64,000 nt of DNA from Spirochaetota bacterium. Its GTDB lineage: Bacteria; Spirochaetota; UBA4802; UBA5550. The position numbers and the translations under genes are program-made. Shown piece by piece: positions 35,197 through 44,145 of the stretch; the first letter of the stretch is position 1; each line of letters starts with the position of its first letter. The stretch lies in NCBI GenBank assembly GCA_003246895.1, contig QKCL01000048.1, positions 62,001 to 126,000 of the forward strand, given 5' to 3'. The notes below the pieces were generated by a model that worked only from the letters and a program-made list of their open reading frames with translations, did no database searches and was not told the DNA's origin.

Positions 35197-36474
35197 CTAC
35201 ATTATCCATTTCCACCATATAAACAGCAGAAGAAATCCGAACAGGTAGGCAAGTCCGGCATAGCTCAGGATCTTCATTGGAAGACCCGGCTTAAGTTCAG
35301 CGGGGAGTTCAGCCTTCTTAACCAGCTTGTGGTTCAGCCATGCAAAGACAGGGGTGGTCATAAAGGCCATAGTCATTGCAAATCCGAGCATGGGGAGCAT
35401 CGCCTTTTTGAAGAAGATAAGGATTGCAAGGCTTACCACTGCGACGAATATTACCCACCTTGTAAATACCTTCTCGGAATATGTAGTATGGTTTTTCAGA
35501 AGCTGGAGGCCTTCAGCCAGAGCCCTTGAGTAACCGTCCACAACAGTAATTGTTGACCCGAATATGCAGAAAAATGCTATGAGTGCGATGAGATATCTTG
35601 ACCATTCTCCGATGGTTGTGGCATATACATTTACAAGCTGATGGGAAAACCCGATTCCGCCCTTTGCAAGTGCCTGACCGTTGCCGTGTATAACGAGAGC
35701 TCCTAGAGCGAGGAAAACCAGAGCCAGAAATGCAGTTGTGATGTATCCAAGGTTAAAGTCAAATAAGGCGCTTTTCGGTGTTACCTTCTGCTCTCCGCAC
35801 TGTTTGCACAGCCATAGTGAAGTTATGCATGAGATTTCAATGGGAGCCGGCATCCATCCCATGGTGACAACGAGGAATCCGATTGATGCGATCTGCCATG
35901 GAGAGGGTGAGATAAACTCCTTTGGAGCAACCGGGCCGTTGTGCAGGGCTATGGCTGCTGCGGAAACAGTTGCAACTGCCAGTACCACCATTATAAATTT
36001 GGATACTCTGTTCAGCATGGCAAAATGTCCGGCAAGTACAATTAGAAGTGATGCTGCAAGTACAATTGCGCAAAGTACCGGCATGGGGAGTTTCCATGGA
36101 ATGAAATATCCCAGAAGACTTGCTGAAAAGAGTGTCAGTGCGGCAGTATTAATTACAGCCGAAAAAATGTTCAGACCGAATGCGAGAACCATGTATCCTT
36201 TCCCCATCCTGGCATATCCTCCCTGAAGGGTTCTGCCGGTTGCCATTGTGTATGTTACGCCTGCGCGGAAAAATGGATATTTGAATATATTTACAAGCAG
36301 AATCAGCAGTGCGAGAGACCACCCGTATATGGCCCCGGCCTGTGTTGATGCCACGAGGTGACTTCCTCCTATGGCGGCTGTGGCCATGAGTATTCCCGGC
36401 CCCAGAGTCTTTGCAACGCGTATTATGTATCCCAACATCGTCGTCGGGAAGAAGAGACTGATTACCTTTTCCAA
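35197..36474 (-). CDS. Nramp-related membrane transporter (non-canonical)
   Basis: 425 residues, about 11 membrane segments, with the LeuT-like Nramp topology. The segment-1 motif that carries the metal ligands (DPGN) is replaced by GPGILMATAAIGGSHLVASTQAG, and the segment-6 MPH motif is replaced by MGWMPAPIEISCITS, so the usual Asp/Asn/Met metal site is absent. It belongs to the GxSHLVxSTxAG subgroup found in many bacteria, whose substrate is not Mn/Fe by sequence. A promoter should lie in 36475-36520 on the minus strand. Confidence 0.85.
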   Translation of the reverse strand: MEKVISLFFPTTMLGYIIRVAKTLGPGILMATAAIGGSHLVASTQAGAIYGWSLALLILLVNIFKYPFFRAGVTYTMATGRTLQGGYARMGKGYMVLAFGLNIFSAVINTAALTLFSASLLGYFIPWKLPMPVLCAIVLAASLLIVLAGHFAMLNRVSKFIMVVLAVATVSAAAIALHNGPVAPKEFISPSPWQIASIGFLVVTMGWMPAPIEISCITSLWLCKQCGEQKVTPKSALFDFNLGYITTAFLALVFLALGALVIHGNGQALAKGGIGFSHQLVNVYATTIGEWSRYLIALIAFFCIFGSTITVVDGYSRALAEGLQLLKNHTTYSEKVFTRWVIFVAVVSLAILIFFKKAMLPMLGFAMTMAFMTTPVFAWLNHKLVKKAELPAELKPGLPMKILSYAGLAYLFGFLLLFIWWKWIM

Positions 36475-36918
36475 AATTATATCTCCCGATAATTATAGAT
36501 TTTCAAGGCCTGTGCATGGAGTACTGCTTCTGCATCCAGATAGGGTCTTTGTATTTTAGACTTTTCCTTTAAATTTTGATGTCAAATAGTTATTTCAGGG
36601 GCGGAAAAAATAAGTGTAAAATTTTAATTATTACTGTTGGTTTCTATGGGGGGAGAAATCCGTCTGCCATTTCAGACAAACGGATTGTGTCTTTTCGTGG
36701 CCTTGAATTTAAGGCCCTGTGCTGTAATTTCTTCAATATGTAAATACAGCGTAGCAGTAAAGCTGTTGTACTGCAAAAACATGCTGGTTCATTACCGGGC
36801 GTGTCGGCTTTCAGGATCATGGAGATACTATTGCTGAACTATGTTCCATAATGATTTTAAGTTGCTTGATTATTCGGATGCATTTTCATATTTTGTATAA
36901 AAAACTACAGGGGTTGCA
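36475..36918. other. Intergenic stretch with two hairpins
   Basis: 444 bases between divergent genes. ATCCGT-CTG can pair with CAG-ACAA-ACGGAT at about 36658-36686 (bulged), and GGCCTT/AAGGCC is perfect at 36699-36716. Both could be 5' leader structures or relics. No gene and no clear promoter seen. The small ORF at 36637 overlaps these hairpins and lacks coding character. Confidence 0.4.
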
Positions 36919-37980
36919 ATGGATTTATCATATCTTGATCAGGTTATACTCGGGAATTCCATGAAGGCATATGGAACAGTCCTCATCGCCTTTTTCTCTA
37001 CTCTCATTGTTGTTTCTGTTATTAAGAAGATTCTCTTCGGCCGTCTCAAAAAACTCGCAGAGATGACAGAGACCAGGCTGGATGACTTTATTGTTGAGCA
37101 TCTTGAAAAATTTGTAATACCGGTTATATACATAACCACAGCTTATCATCTTGTTACATCCACTCTTACAATAAACAGCGGGCTGGCAAAGTTTATATAT
37201 GCTCTTTTCCTTGCGTTCATAATTATTTACACTGTTAAATTCATGATCTCCATCATAAAATTTGCACTTACACAGTACTGGGTAATAAAGCAGGGCAAGG
37301 AAGAGGAAGAGGCTGAAACAAATGTCAGGGGGATTTCAACATTCATCTCCATCATAATATGGACTATAGCATTCATATTTTTCATAGATAATCTGGGGTT
37401 CAAGATTTCAGGTATCATGGCAGGTATCGGAATAGGAGGTGTCACCCTGGCTCTGGCTTCACAGGCAATTCTCGGCGACTTGTTCAGCTATTTTGTCATA
37501 TTCTTTGACAGGCCCTTTGAAATTGGCGACTTCATAAAGGTCGATGACAAACTCGGCGTCATAGAAAGGATAGGCATAAAGACCACAAGGGTCAAGAGCC
37601 TGAGCGGAGAGCAGCTTGTATTTTCGAACACGGACCTCACAAGATCCAGGGTGCATAACTACAAGAAAATGCTGCAGCGGAGGATAATGTTTCAGTTCGG
37701 AGTAGTGTACCAGACAACCTATGAGCATCTTGAAACGATCCCGTCCATGGTGAAAGAGATCGTAGAGTCCACTGAGAATACACTCTTTGACAGGGCGCAT
37801 TTCTTTACATATGGAAATTCGAGTCTGGATTTTGAAGTCGTATATTTCGTATACGGGCATGAATACAACACCTATATGGATGTACAGCAGGAGATTAATT
37901 TAAAGATATTCAAAAAATTCAGGGACCAGGGGATCGATTTCGCATACCCCACCAGAACTGTTTTTATAGAGAAAGGATAA
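36919..37980 (+). CDS. Small-conductance mechanosensitive channel, MscS family
   Basis: 353 residues with four to five membrane segments; the pore helix and beta domain are clear: GIMAGIGIGGVTLALASQAILGDLFSYFVIFFDRPFEIGDFIKV, then GVIERIGIKTTRVKSLSGEQLVFSNTDLTRSRVHNYKKM. It would open on membrane tension after osmotic downshock. The N-terminus has two extra helices compared with E. coli MscS (286 residues). A weak AGGGG lies upstream of the ATG. Next gene starts 29 bases on. Confidence 0.92.
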   Translation: MDLSYLDQVILGNSMKAYGTVLIAFFSTLIVVSVIKKILFGRLKKLAEMTETRLDDFIVEHLEKFVIPVIYITTAYHLVTSTLTINSGLAKFIYALFLAFIIIYTVKFMISIIKFALTQYWVIKQGKEEEEAETNVRGISTFISIIIWTIAFIFFIDNLGFKISGIMAGIGIGGVTLALASQAILGDLFSYFVIFFDRPFEIGDFIKVDDKLGVIERIGIKTTRVKSLSGEQLVFSNTDLTRSRVHNYKKMLQRRIMFQFGVVYQTTYEHLETIPSMVKEIVESTENTLFDRAHFFTYGNSSLDFEVVYFVYGHEYNTYMDVQQEINLKIFKKFRDQGIDFAYPTRTVFIEKG

Positions 37981-38009
37981 CTGTTACCATAAATTAAAGG
38001 ATGGATTTT

Positions 38010-38666
38010 GTGAAAAAGTTGAGGTTTTTGCTTCTTGTGATGCTGCCGGTATTTTTTACTGCCGCAGGTTTTGCCGGCACCACTGATCATGGAGAGATAG
38101 CCGGTCTTTCCACTGACGGGAGGTATGCCGAGATCATGGTGTCCGGTATTGAGGACGGCAGCGGCTTCTATTATATTAAACTGCAGGTTCTTGATATTCA
38201 GAAAAACCGTTTTGTTGGTAAAAAGATTTCCATGAAGCAGGACGATTCAGGAACTCCTGAATCTGTAAAAAGGAAGGCCCAGTCTCAGTCTGAAAGGAAT
38301 CGCAGAAAATACGGTATCAGGAAGTCTCTGAAACCGGTTAAAGTCAGAGTCACGGGTAATGACGTTGAAAAGACATTTGTCATTAATGGCAGAAAACATG
38401 TTGTAAAGATTGACGAAAATGAAAGCGGTACTAAATGCAATTCCATGGCAGGGATGATTCAGGCAAAGGGGTTCAGGCTCTCCCTTGACGGCAGGGTCAT
38501 CGACGGAGTGAGTTCACCGTCTGGATCAATTGGATGCGCCTTTGCCTATAAAATTGAATCTGTTTATAATTATATGGGTCATGTTATAATCTTATACAGT
38601 GCCCAGACTCCCGGTTTCGAGGGGCCTGACACAACAGCACTCTTTTCATCTGCACCACTGAAATAG
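38010..38666 (+). CDS. Secreted DUF2259 protein
   Basis: 218 residues with a signal peptide (MKKLRFLLLVMLPVFFTAAGFAG). The mature start has DUF2259 marks (GLSTDGRYAEIMVSGIEDGSGFYYIKLQVLDI) and the end KGFRLSL to ALFSSAPLK. A GTG at 38010 with AGGA nine bases upstream is preferred to the tracked ATG 38001. Probably periplasmic; function unknown. It follows mscS by 29 bases and may be co-transcribed. Confidence 0.8.
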   Translation: MKKLRFLLLVMLPVFFTAAGFAGTTDHGEIAGLSTDGRYAEIMVSGIEDGSGFYYIKLQVLDIQKNRFVGKKISMKQDDSGTPESVKRKAQSQSERNRRKYGIRKSLKPVKVRVTGNDVEKTFVINGRKHVVKIDENESGTKCNSMAGMIQAKGFRLSLDGRVIDGVSSPSGSIGCAFAYKIESVYNYMGHVIILYSAQTPGFEGPDTTALFSSAPLK

Positions 38667-38802
38667 AATTTGCCAGGCACCTGAGAATTACTGTCTCATA
38701 TGGGGGAATAAATTCTGTATAAAGATTCAGAAAAGTTATGGAAAAAAGGTCCGATCCGGCAGGCCCGGACGACAGTTCTGACTGGACAGGTTATAGTGAC
38801 AT

Positions 38803-38830
38803 CCGGAATGGGAACATTCCGGTTTTTATA
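38803..38830 (+). terminator. Terminator or attenuator ahead of the EF-hand gene
   Basis: CCGGAATG-GGAA-CATTCCGG is a perfect 8-pair GNRA-type stem followed by TTTTTATATTTTT. It ends about 140 bases after the DUF2259 stop and only 12 bases before the RBS of the EF-hand gene. It may simply end the upstream transcript, or act as an attenuator in the EF-hand leader. Confidence 0.7.
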
Positions 38831-38854
38831 TTTTTATATTTAAGGAGAAAGAAA

Positions 38855-39151
38855 GTGAAAAAGAAACTTTCATGTCTTGCTGCAGTCCTCTCAGCTGTTT
38901 CATTGCTGTCATTTGCGGCCTTTGCCCAGGAAGGCAAGGGTGGTCCCGAAGGCCATGGCGGACCCCGTGGAAAATCTCCATTAAAACAGATGGATAAGGA
39001 TGGAGACGGACGTGTTTCCAAAGAGGAATGGAGTGATTTCCAGAACAAGATGTTTACAAATATGGATAAGAACAAAGACGGCTACATCACTGAAGATGAA
39101 TTTAAACGGGGCGGGCCCGGCGGTCACGGCGGACCAGGAGGGGGAAAATAA
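38855..39151 (+). CDS. Secreted EF-hand protein
   Basis: 98 residues; GTG start with AAGGAGA upstream. Signal peptide (KKKLSCLAAVLSAVSLLSFAAFA). Two EF-hand loops, DKDGDGRVSKEEW and DKNKDGYITEDEF, have the canonical Asp/Asn/Glu pattern, so it should bind Ca2+ in the periplasm or outside. Gly/Pro/His-rich ends (GPEGHGGPRG, GGPGGHGGPGGGK) flank the pair. The tracked start at 38738 runs through the hairpin and is not used. Confidence 0.87.
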   Translation: MKKKLSCLAAVLSAVSLLSFAAFAQEGKGGPEGHGGPRGKSPLKQMDKDGDGRVSKEEWSDFQNKMFTNMDKNKDGYITEDEFKRGGPGGHGGPGGGK

Positions 39152-39199
39152 ACAACATATTGTATTTACCATATGTCTTTTCCCGATAGCTGCTTGTTA

Positions 39200-39234
39200 A
39201 ATACAGGTTCTGCTGAATATACAGAACCTGTATT
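39200..39234. terminator. Bidirectional hairpin between EF-hand and DsrE-like genes
   Basis: AATACAGGTTCTG pairs perfectly with CAGAACCTGTATT (13 pairs) around a 9-base loop, between two convergent genes. Confidence 0.75.
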
Positions 39235-39281
39235 CCAGATTTATAGGGAATTAAATTCCAGTTTAAGTATTGCGGCCGGAG

Positions 39282-39629
39282 TTAGAATGTAATAATTCTG
39301 TATCCCTCATTTTCATAATGTGCCATTGAGGGATGCCCTCTGATGTGGTCAAGGAACGGAAGACCTTCTTTTTCTGCGGCCGCAGTTGTACCGAGTTTTG
39401 CGGCACAGGCACGGCATACACCCTCTATGAGGCCTTTCTCCTTTACTTCAGTGTATAGCTGATTCAGGGGATTTCCCTTCTCTGCAAGGGATTCAATGAG
39501 TCTGCATGAACCTCCTTCAAAAATAATCTTTACATCATAGCCTTTGCCGCTGTAGTCTAATGCATTGAGGAGAACATGTATGAAGCACATGGGGTCTTCG
39601 TTGAATGCAAAGAGCGCGATTTTTTTCAT
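39282..39629 (-). CDS. DsrE-like protein
   Basis: 115 residues starting at MKKIALFAFNEDP (ATG 39629, GGCGGTGAG upstream); the tracked start is 45 bases too far. Alpha/beta DsrE/F-like fold with KGYDVKIIFEGGSCRLIESLAEKG and GVCRACAAKLG. Cysteines at GGSC and VCRAC resemble persulfide-carrying sites, but the sulfur-oxidation partners are absent. Cytosolic. Possibly a generic sulfur-relay or metabolite-binding protein. Confidence 0.75.
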   Translation of the reverse strand: MKKIALFAFNEDPMCFIHVLLNALDYSGKGYDVKIIFEGGSCRLIESLAEKGNPLNQLYTEVKEKGLIEGVCRACAAKLGTTAAAEKEGLPFLDHIRGHPSMAHYENEGYRIITF

Positions 39630-39739
39630 GGATCTCACCGCCTTTTTATGGGTATAATATAATAAATAAAACAACGTTGAACTGAAAAGTCAATGCTGAT
39701 ACATAATGCATGTGGTGCTTGTATTTATGAAGGGAACTT

Positions 39740-40499
39740 CTATCTTTTCCCCTTTATTTTCTTTGATAAATCCCTTGCCCTTTTAAGATACTCCCTTGCG
39801 TCGTATTTATTCCTGTGATCATCGTTCACCTGAATGGTAGTATTCTCGCGGTGAATCATGAGTTTTTTAATCATGTTCCTGAATGATGAAATGCCCAGTT
39901 TTAAAAAGTCTGCAGCTGCGCCTGCCCGGGATTTTTCCAGTGGCGTTGATTCTATGCCAACTTCTGTTTCTTTGAGTGACACTGGAGCCTCTGCCGGTAC
40001 AGGAGAGGGTCTGTCTTCTTTTCTTTTTTCCTGTGCATCATTATACATGTACTCTGCAATTATTCTGTCCCATTCAAAGATTTTGCGAGTGGATCTGTTT
40101 TTTATTATTTTGCTGATTCCGGCACTTAGGCTGTCATGGTTTATATTTTCAAGAATGTCTGGAATTATCGTGTCGCCCGCATACTGGTCAGTGACAGATC
40201 CGTCCTGGAGAAGTGCGGGATATCTGCGCGTCAGAGTCGGGAATCTGTCAAGGTCATCTTCGTTCTCCCACCTGTGCGGATCCGTGAGGCCCCTGCCGTT
40301 TATCCATGATACGGTTCCGTAGTCGTTTGATGAAAAGTATATGCTGATGATGCACCCGTTTTTTGTTCAGTACTATCTTCATCAGTCTTTCGATGAAGTC
40401 TCTCCGCAGGTATGAGACAAATACTATTGTCCTTGTACTGTTCTCACTGTTGAGGGTATCACTTTCAAAATGGAGTGTGCCGAAGTTACCTGACCTCAT
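39740..40499 (-). pseudogene. 252-residue gene split by a one-base frameshift at an A6 run
   Basis: Two tracked minus ORFs (40254-40499 and 39740-40048) are halves of one gene. From ATG 40499 (RBS AAGGA) the frame runs to IERLMKIVLN; removing one A from the six-A run (T6 at 40359-40364 on the plus strand) continues with KNGCIISIYFSSNDYGTVSW, then WENEDDLDRFPTL, and joins the downstream ORF (MYNDAQEKRK) without a stop. 760 bases minus one is 253 codons. Product not recognised; it is soluble with a basic C-terminus. A sequencing slip, a true mutation or programmed slippage are all possible. Confidence 0.7.
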
Positions 40500-40747
40500 G
40501 ATTGAAGATCCTTCCTGTTCAGAATTTGTCCTGCCCCGCAGGGAAAGCCCCGACTGAATTATGATACATATACCTTATGCCGGAATAAGTAAACCAGTTT
40601 TTTAAACCTTCTGGGAGACAGAATGTATGAGCTCACGCCTGTTCATGGCGGGATGCATTCAGTGAATATTAAAAAATGCTTTGAAATTCAGCGGGCCGGG
40701 TTTTTTATGGCTCCAGTATAATTTTCATTGTAAAGAAGTGACTGAAG

Positions 40748-41236
40748 TTGATAGAAGAATACGTGCGTATCATTGACCGGGTACATAAAAAGAGAAGGGA
40801 TATACAGAAAAAACTGAAGGACCTGAAGAAACAGAGACGTCTGAATCTTGATGAACTTTTTTCCATGGAGCACGACAGGGCCTTTGAGGAGATAGACTGC
40901 CTGAAATGCGCCAACTGCTGTTCGTCCCTGGGGCCCGGAATATCAGACAGGGATATAGATAGACTCGCCAGGGCGGCGAGGATGAAGCCGGGTGATGTCA
41001 TGAAAACCTGGATGAAGCTGGATGAAGATGGGGACTGTATTTTCAAAGAGATGCCCTGTCCTTTTCTTGACAGCGGAAACCTCTGTATCTACTATGATGC
41101 AAGGCCGGAAGCATGCCGCCGCTACCCCTATACAAACAGGCGCAATGTAAAGGGCTATACCGGTACGCTTCTGAAGGATATGGCCGTATGCCCTGTGGTG
41201 GCTCTGGTCATGGAGAGGGTTGCAGGAGAGCAGTGA
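40748..41236 (+). CDS. YkgJ-like metal-chelating Cys-cluster protein
   Basis: 162 residues, with a Lys/Glu-rich helical N-terminus (about 45 residues) and the YkgJ/UPF0153 Cys pattern CxxCxxCC (CLKCANCC), CPFLDSGNLCIYY and EACRRYPY. The family is thought to bind Zn or an Fe-S cluster; its role is open. TTG start, weak RBS. It lies 34 bases before the LysE-like gene and may be co-transcribed with it. Confidence 0.85.
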   Translation: MIEEYVRIIDRVHKKRRDIQKKLKDLKKQRRLNLDELFSMEHDRAFEEIDCLKCANCCSSLGPGISDRDIDRLARAARMKPGDVMKTWMKLDEDGDCIFKEMPCPFLDSGNLCIYYDARPEACRRYPYTNRRNVKGYTGTLLKDMAVCPVVALVMERVAGEQ

Positions 41237-41269
41237 TTCTCCTTATTGCCGTGAAAAGGAAGTAATATT

Positions 41270-41884
41270 ATGACATTAACAACATGGCTGTCGCTGTTTA
41301 CAATATCTGTTCTGGGGGCAATGTCTCCGGGGCCCAGTCTTGCAATGGTTGCAAAACACAGCCTCGCCGGAGGGCGCAGAAACGGAATATCCACTGCCTG
41401 GGCCCATGCAACAGGCATTGCCATATACGCCTTTGTAACTCTGGTCGGGCTGGCTGTTCTCCTTCATAAATTTCCGGTAGTATTCAAGGGAATAAGCTAC
41501 GGAGGCGCTCTCTATCTTGCATGGCTCGGTTTTAACTCGCTCCGTTCAAAAGGGGGGGTCGCCGAGAAGATGGAGTCTGGCAGTGCTGTTCCTGTTGCAC
41601 AGTCTGCAAGAGACGGTTTTCTTATTTCCATGATGAATCCGAAGATTTCATTTTTTTTCATAGCGCTCTTCAGCCAGTTTGTTGCTGTGGGGGATGAGCT
41701 CTTCAGCAAGTCGCTTATTGTTCTTACCCCCTTCATGGTGGACGGGTTATGGTATACATTTGTTGCATTTATTCTTTCAAACCCAAGGGTACTTGAAAAG
41801 CTCCGGTCAAGGGCAGTGCTCATTGACCGCCTGTCGGGTGTGGTTCTGATTGCACTGGCAGTACGTGTGTTTGTTTCTGTGTAG
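41270..41884 (+). CDS. LysE/RhtB family amino acid exporter
   Basis: 204 residues with six membrane segments; the family start is clear (LFTISVLGAMSPGPSLAMVAKHSLAGGRRNGISTAWAHATG), as are MNPKISFFFIALFSQF and the C-terminal LSGVVLIALAVRVF. Members export basic or neutral amino acids and homoserine lactone; substrate not readable. AAGGAAG precedes the ATG. Possibly in the same transcript as the YkgJ-like gene. Confidence 0.92.
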   Translation: MTLTTWLSLFTISVLGAMSPGPSLAMVAKHSLAGGRRNGISTAWAHATGIAIYAFVTLVGLAVLLHKFPVVFKGISYGGALYLAWLGFNSLRSKGGVAEKMESGSAVPVAQSARDGFLISMMNPKISFFFIALFSQFVAVGDELFSKSLIVLTPFMVDGLWYTFVAFILSNPRVLEKLRSRAVLIDRLSGVVLIALAVRVFVSV

Positions 41885-41959
41885 GAGAGACCCTCCTTGT
41901 TCAGGGTTCGTCAGGCATGAGCGGCGGCCAGTGGTCGCCGCCCGTATTGCAGGTAACCG

Positions 41960-43846
41960 TTACTTCTTCTTTATCTCCAGCACGCCGACTATGGCGTCAA
42001 GACTGCCGAAGGCCAGTTTTGTCCCGTCCGGATGAAGTGATAATTCATAGATGCTGTTATAGGTCAGTTCATTGCGTGAAATGAGCCTGCCTTTTTTCAT
42101 GTCCCATACGCAGACTGATCCGTCCCAGCCTGTGGAATAGAGATAGTTCCCGTCCTTTGAATATATCACATTGGCCAGTGACCTTTTATGGGCCTTCAGG
42201 GTAGTTACCAGCTTTCTGCGGGATATATCAAAAACACGTATCCTGCTGTCCCTGCATCCTGCTGAAATGTGTTTTCCGTCGGGACTGTATGCCAGCCACA
42301 GAACAGTGGGGCTGCTGCTTATGATGTAGATTTCTTTTCCGGTTTCGGTGTCAAAGAACTGAATCTTTTTCCCTCCACCTGCCACGGCCAGAGTCTTCCC
42401 GTCAGGGCTGTAGGCAATGTGGTTTACCAGTGTTTTGAATTCAATGGTTTTCATTATGTTCCCTGTCTGTGCATCCCACAGAATGACCCTGTTCTCTGTG
42501 CCGCTTGAAGCGATCTGCCTGCCGTCGGGGCTGTATACAATACGGGAAATGGGTTTTGTATGGCCCTTCAGTTTGTGCGTAAGTTTCCAGGTTGATGTAT
42601 CAAAAACAAAGAGGGTTCTGCTGTTTCCCCCGGCTGCAAGGCTTCTGCCGTCCGGGCTGAAGCAGAGGCCGTTTGTCTGGGTAAACATCAGAATGTGTTT
42701 TACCAGAGACCCGTCTGCGCTGTCCCATATTTTTAGAGTATTGTCTGCCGAGGCGCTGGCGATGATTTTTCCGTCGGGGCTGTATTTGACCACAGGTACA
42801 ACAGAGTGATGGCCCTCTATGATTCTCTTCTCCTCACCGGTTTCAGTATCCCAGAAGCGCACCCTGCCTTTACTGTCTCCCACGGCAGCAGTTTTGCCGT
42901 CCGGGTGGAGGGTCAGTTTCATAAAGGGTTTGTGGTACCGTTTCTGCGCCTTGTCCTCTTTTGTGTTTATTTCTTTAAGCAGTTTGCCGCTTTCCATGTC
43001 CCAGACTTTAAGTGTTTCTTCATAGCTTATGGAATAGAGTCTTTTCCCATCCCTGCTGAACTTCATGTCCCATATGGATTCTCCGCCTGTATTTAGTTCC
43101 CCTATGACTGAGAGTTTTTTAAAGTCACGGATCTTTATGGGGAGTCCTCCGCCCGAGGCAGTGGCCATGAGCTTCCCGTCAGGGGAAATCTCCACAGCCC
43201 TGGTATACTCAACGATGGATGAAAGCATTCTGCCTGTATTTACATCCCATATGCGGATTGTCCTGTCCTGACCGTAACCGCATGAAACAATATTCTTTCC
43301 GTCTGGTGTGAATGCCAGATCATAAATTGATTCCGTATGACCGGAGAATGTTCTGATTTTTTTATGAGTTGCCGTATCGAAGAGGTGAATCTCCTTTATG
43401 CAGGCAACGGCAAATGTTTTTTCATCGGGGCTCAGGGTGAGGGAACTGGCTGTGTAAACATCTTTGGTTTTCCATATCTGTTTCCATGTTTCAGTATCCC
43501 ACATTTCGATATTGGGGGCGAAGTTGCTGAAAATGATTTTTTTGCCGTCTCCGGTGAATACCGCACTGCACACTGCAGGCTGAACGCTGGCTTTTTTGTA
43601 GGCCTTCATTTCCGCGGTGAAGTCTGAACGGGCCCATATCATGGAGCCTGTTTTCATGTCCCAGACCTTCACTGTCCCTGACATGTTTCCGTATATGAGG
43701 TATCTGCCGTCTGTGCTGTAGTTCAGGGCCATGACAAAGTCATCCCTGCCTCCGCTTTTCATCCACAGGGGTTTAATTCCTATAGTTTCAGCAATTGCAG
43801 CAGCAGAAAAGGTGCATAACAGGGACATAACAAGAAATATTTTTCG
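41960..43846 (-). CDS. Secreted WD40-repeat protein (double propeller)
   Basis: 628 residues; start ATG 43846 with GGAGG (tracked 43879 is upstream of the RBS). Signal peptide (MRKIFLVMSLLCTFSAAAIAE). The mature chain has about 14 WD40-type blades, seen as repeated YSPDGK and IKIWD/VRFWDTETG units spaced by some 40 residues, enough for two seven-blade beta-propellers. It lacks any enzyme or kinase domain. Periplasmic location is inferred. A scaffolding or ligand-binding role is likely, but partners are unknown. Confidence 0.9.
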   Translation of the reverse strand, partial: RKIFLVMSLLCTFSAAAIAETIGIKPLWMKSGGRDDFVMALNYSTDGRYLIYGNMSGTVKVWDMKTGSMIWARSDFTAEMKAYKKASVQPAVCSAVFTGDGKKIIFSNFAPNIEMWDTETWKQIWKTKDVYTASSLTLSPDEKTFAVACIKEIHLFDTATHKKIRTFSGHTESIYDLAFTPDGKNIVSCGYGQDRTIRIWDVNTGRMLSSIVEYTRAVEISPDGKLMATASGGGLPIKIRDFKKLSVIGELNTGGESIWDMKFSRDGKRLYSISYEETLKVWDMESGKLLKEINTKEDKAQKRYHKPFMKLTLHPDGKTAAVGDSKGRVRFWDTETGEEKRIIEGHHSVVPVVKYSPDGKIIASASADNTLKIWDSADGSLVKHILMFTQTNGLCFSPDGRSLAAGGNSRTLFVFDTSTWKLTHKLKGHTKPISRIVYSPDGRQIASSGTENRVILWDAQTGNIMKTIEFKTLVNHIAYSPDGKTLAVAGGGKKIQFFDTETGKEIYIISSSPTVLWLAYSPDGKHISAGCRDSRIRVFDISRRKLVTTLKAHKRSLANVIYSKDGNYLYSTGWDGSVCVWDMKKGRLISRNELTYNSIYELSLHPDGTKLAFGSLDAIVGVLEIKKK

Positions 43847-44145
43847 CATGGGAGCCTCCGGAAAGTTTTCATGGGTCACTGTTAAATATAGTATATGTCA
43901 GGAGATATTAAAAATAAAAATCGTATTGTCGTATAATGGTGCGGTTTGAGGGGACATGTGAATCGCTGTTTGTCCCGCTGCAGCCGGTGAAGCGGCAGTT
44001 TTTAATAAACCGGATTTCTGTATGGAAGAAGCTATGAAGGAGATTCTGCCGGCCAGTGCATATCTCCGGGTTTCTCCGTGAATAACGGCCGGTTCCGGTC
44101 ATGAAAGATGTGTTGTCTAAGCCGGTATATTCAGCTGACTGGGGG
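43847..44145. other. Gap between the WD40 gene and a small unknown gene
   Basis: About 300 bases. It presumably holds the WD40 promoter on the minus strand. I see no gene, no hairpin with T-run, and no clear promoter. Confidence 0.3.

Noticed and set aside
35681-36226. Plus-strand ORF of 181 residues inside the Nramp-related gene
   Set aside because: Antisense shadow of a membrane protein; no RBS and no domain.
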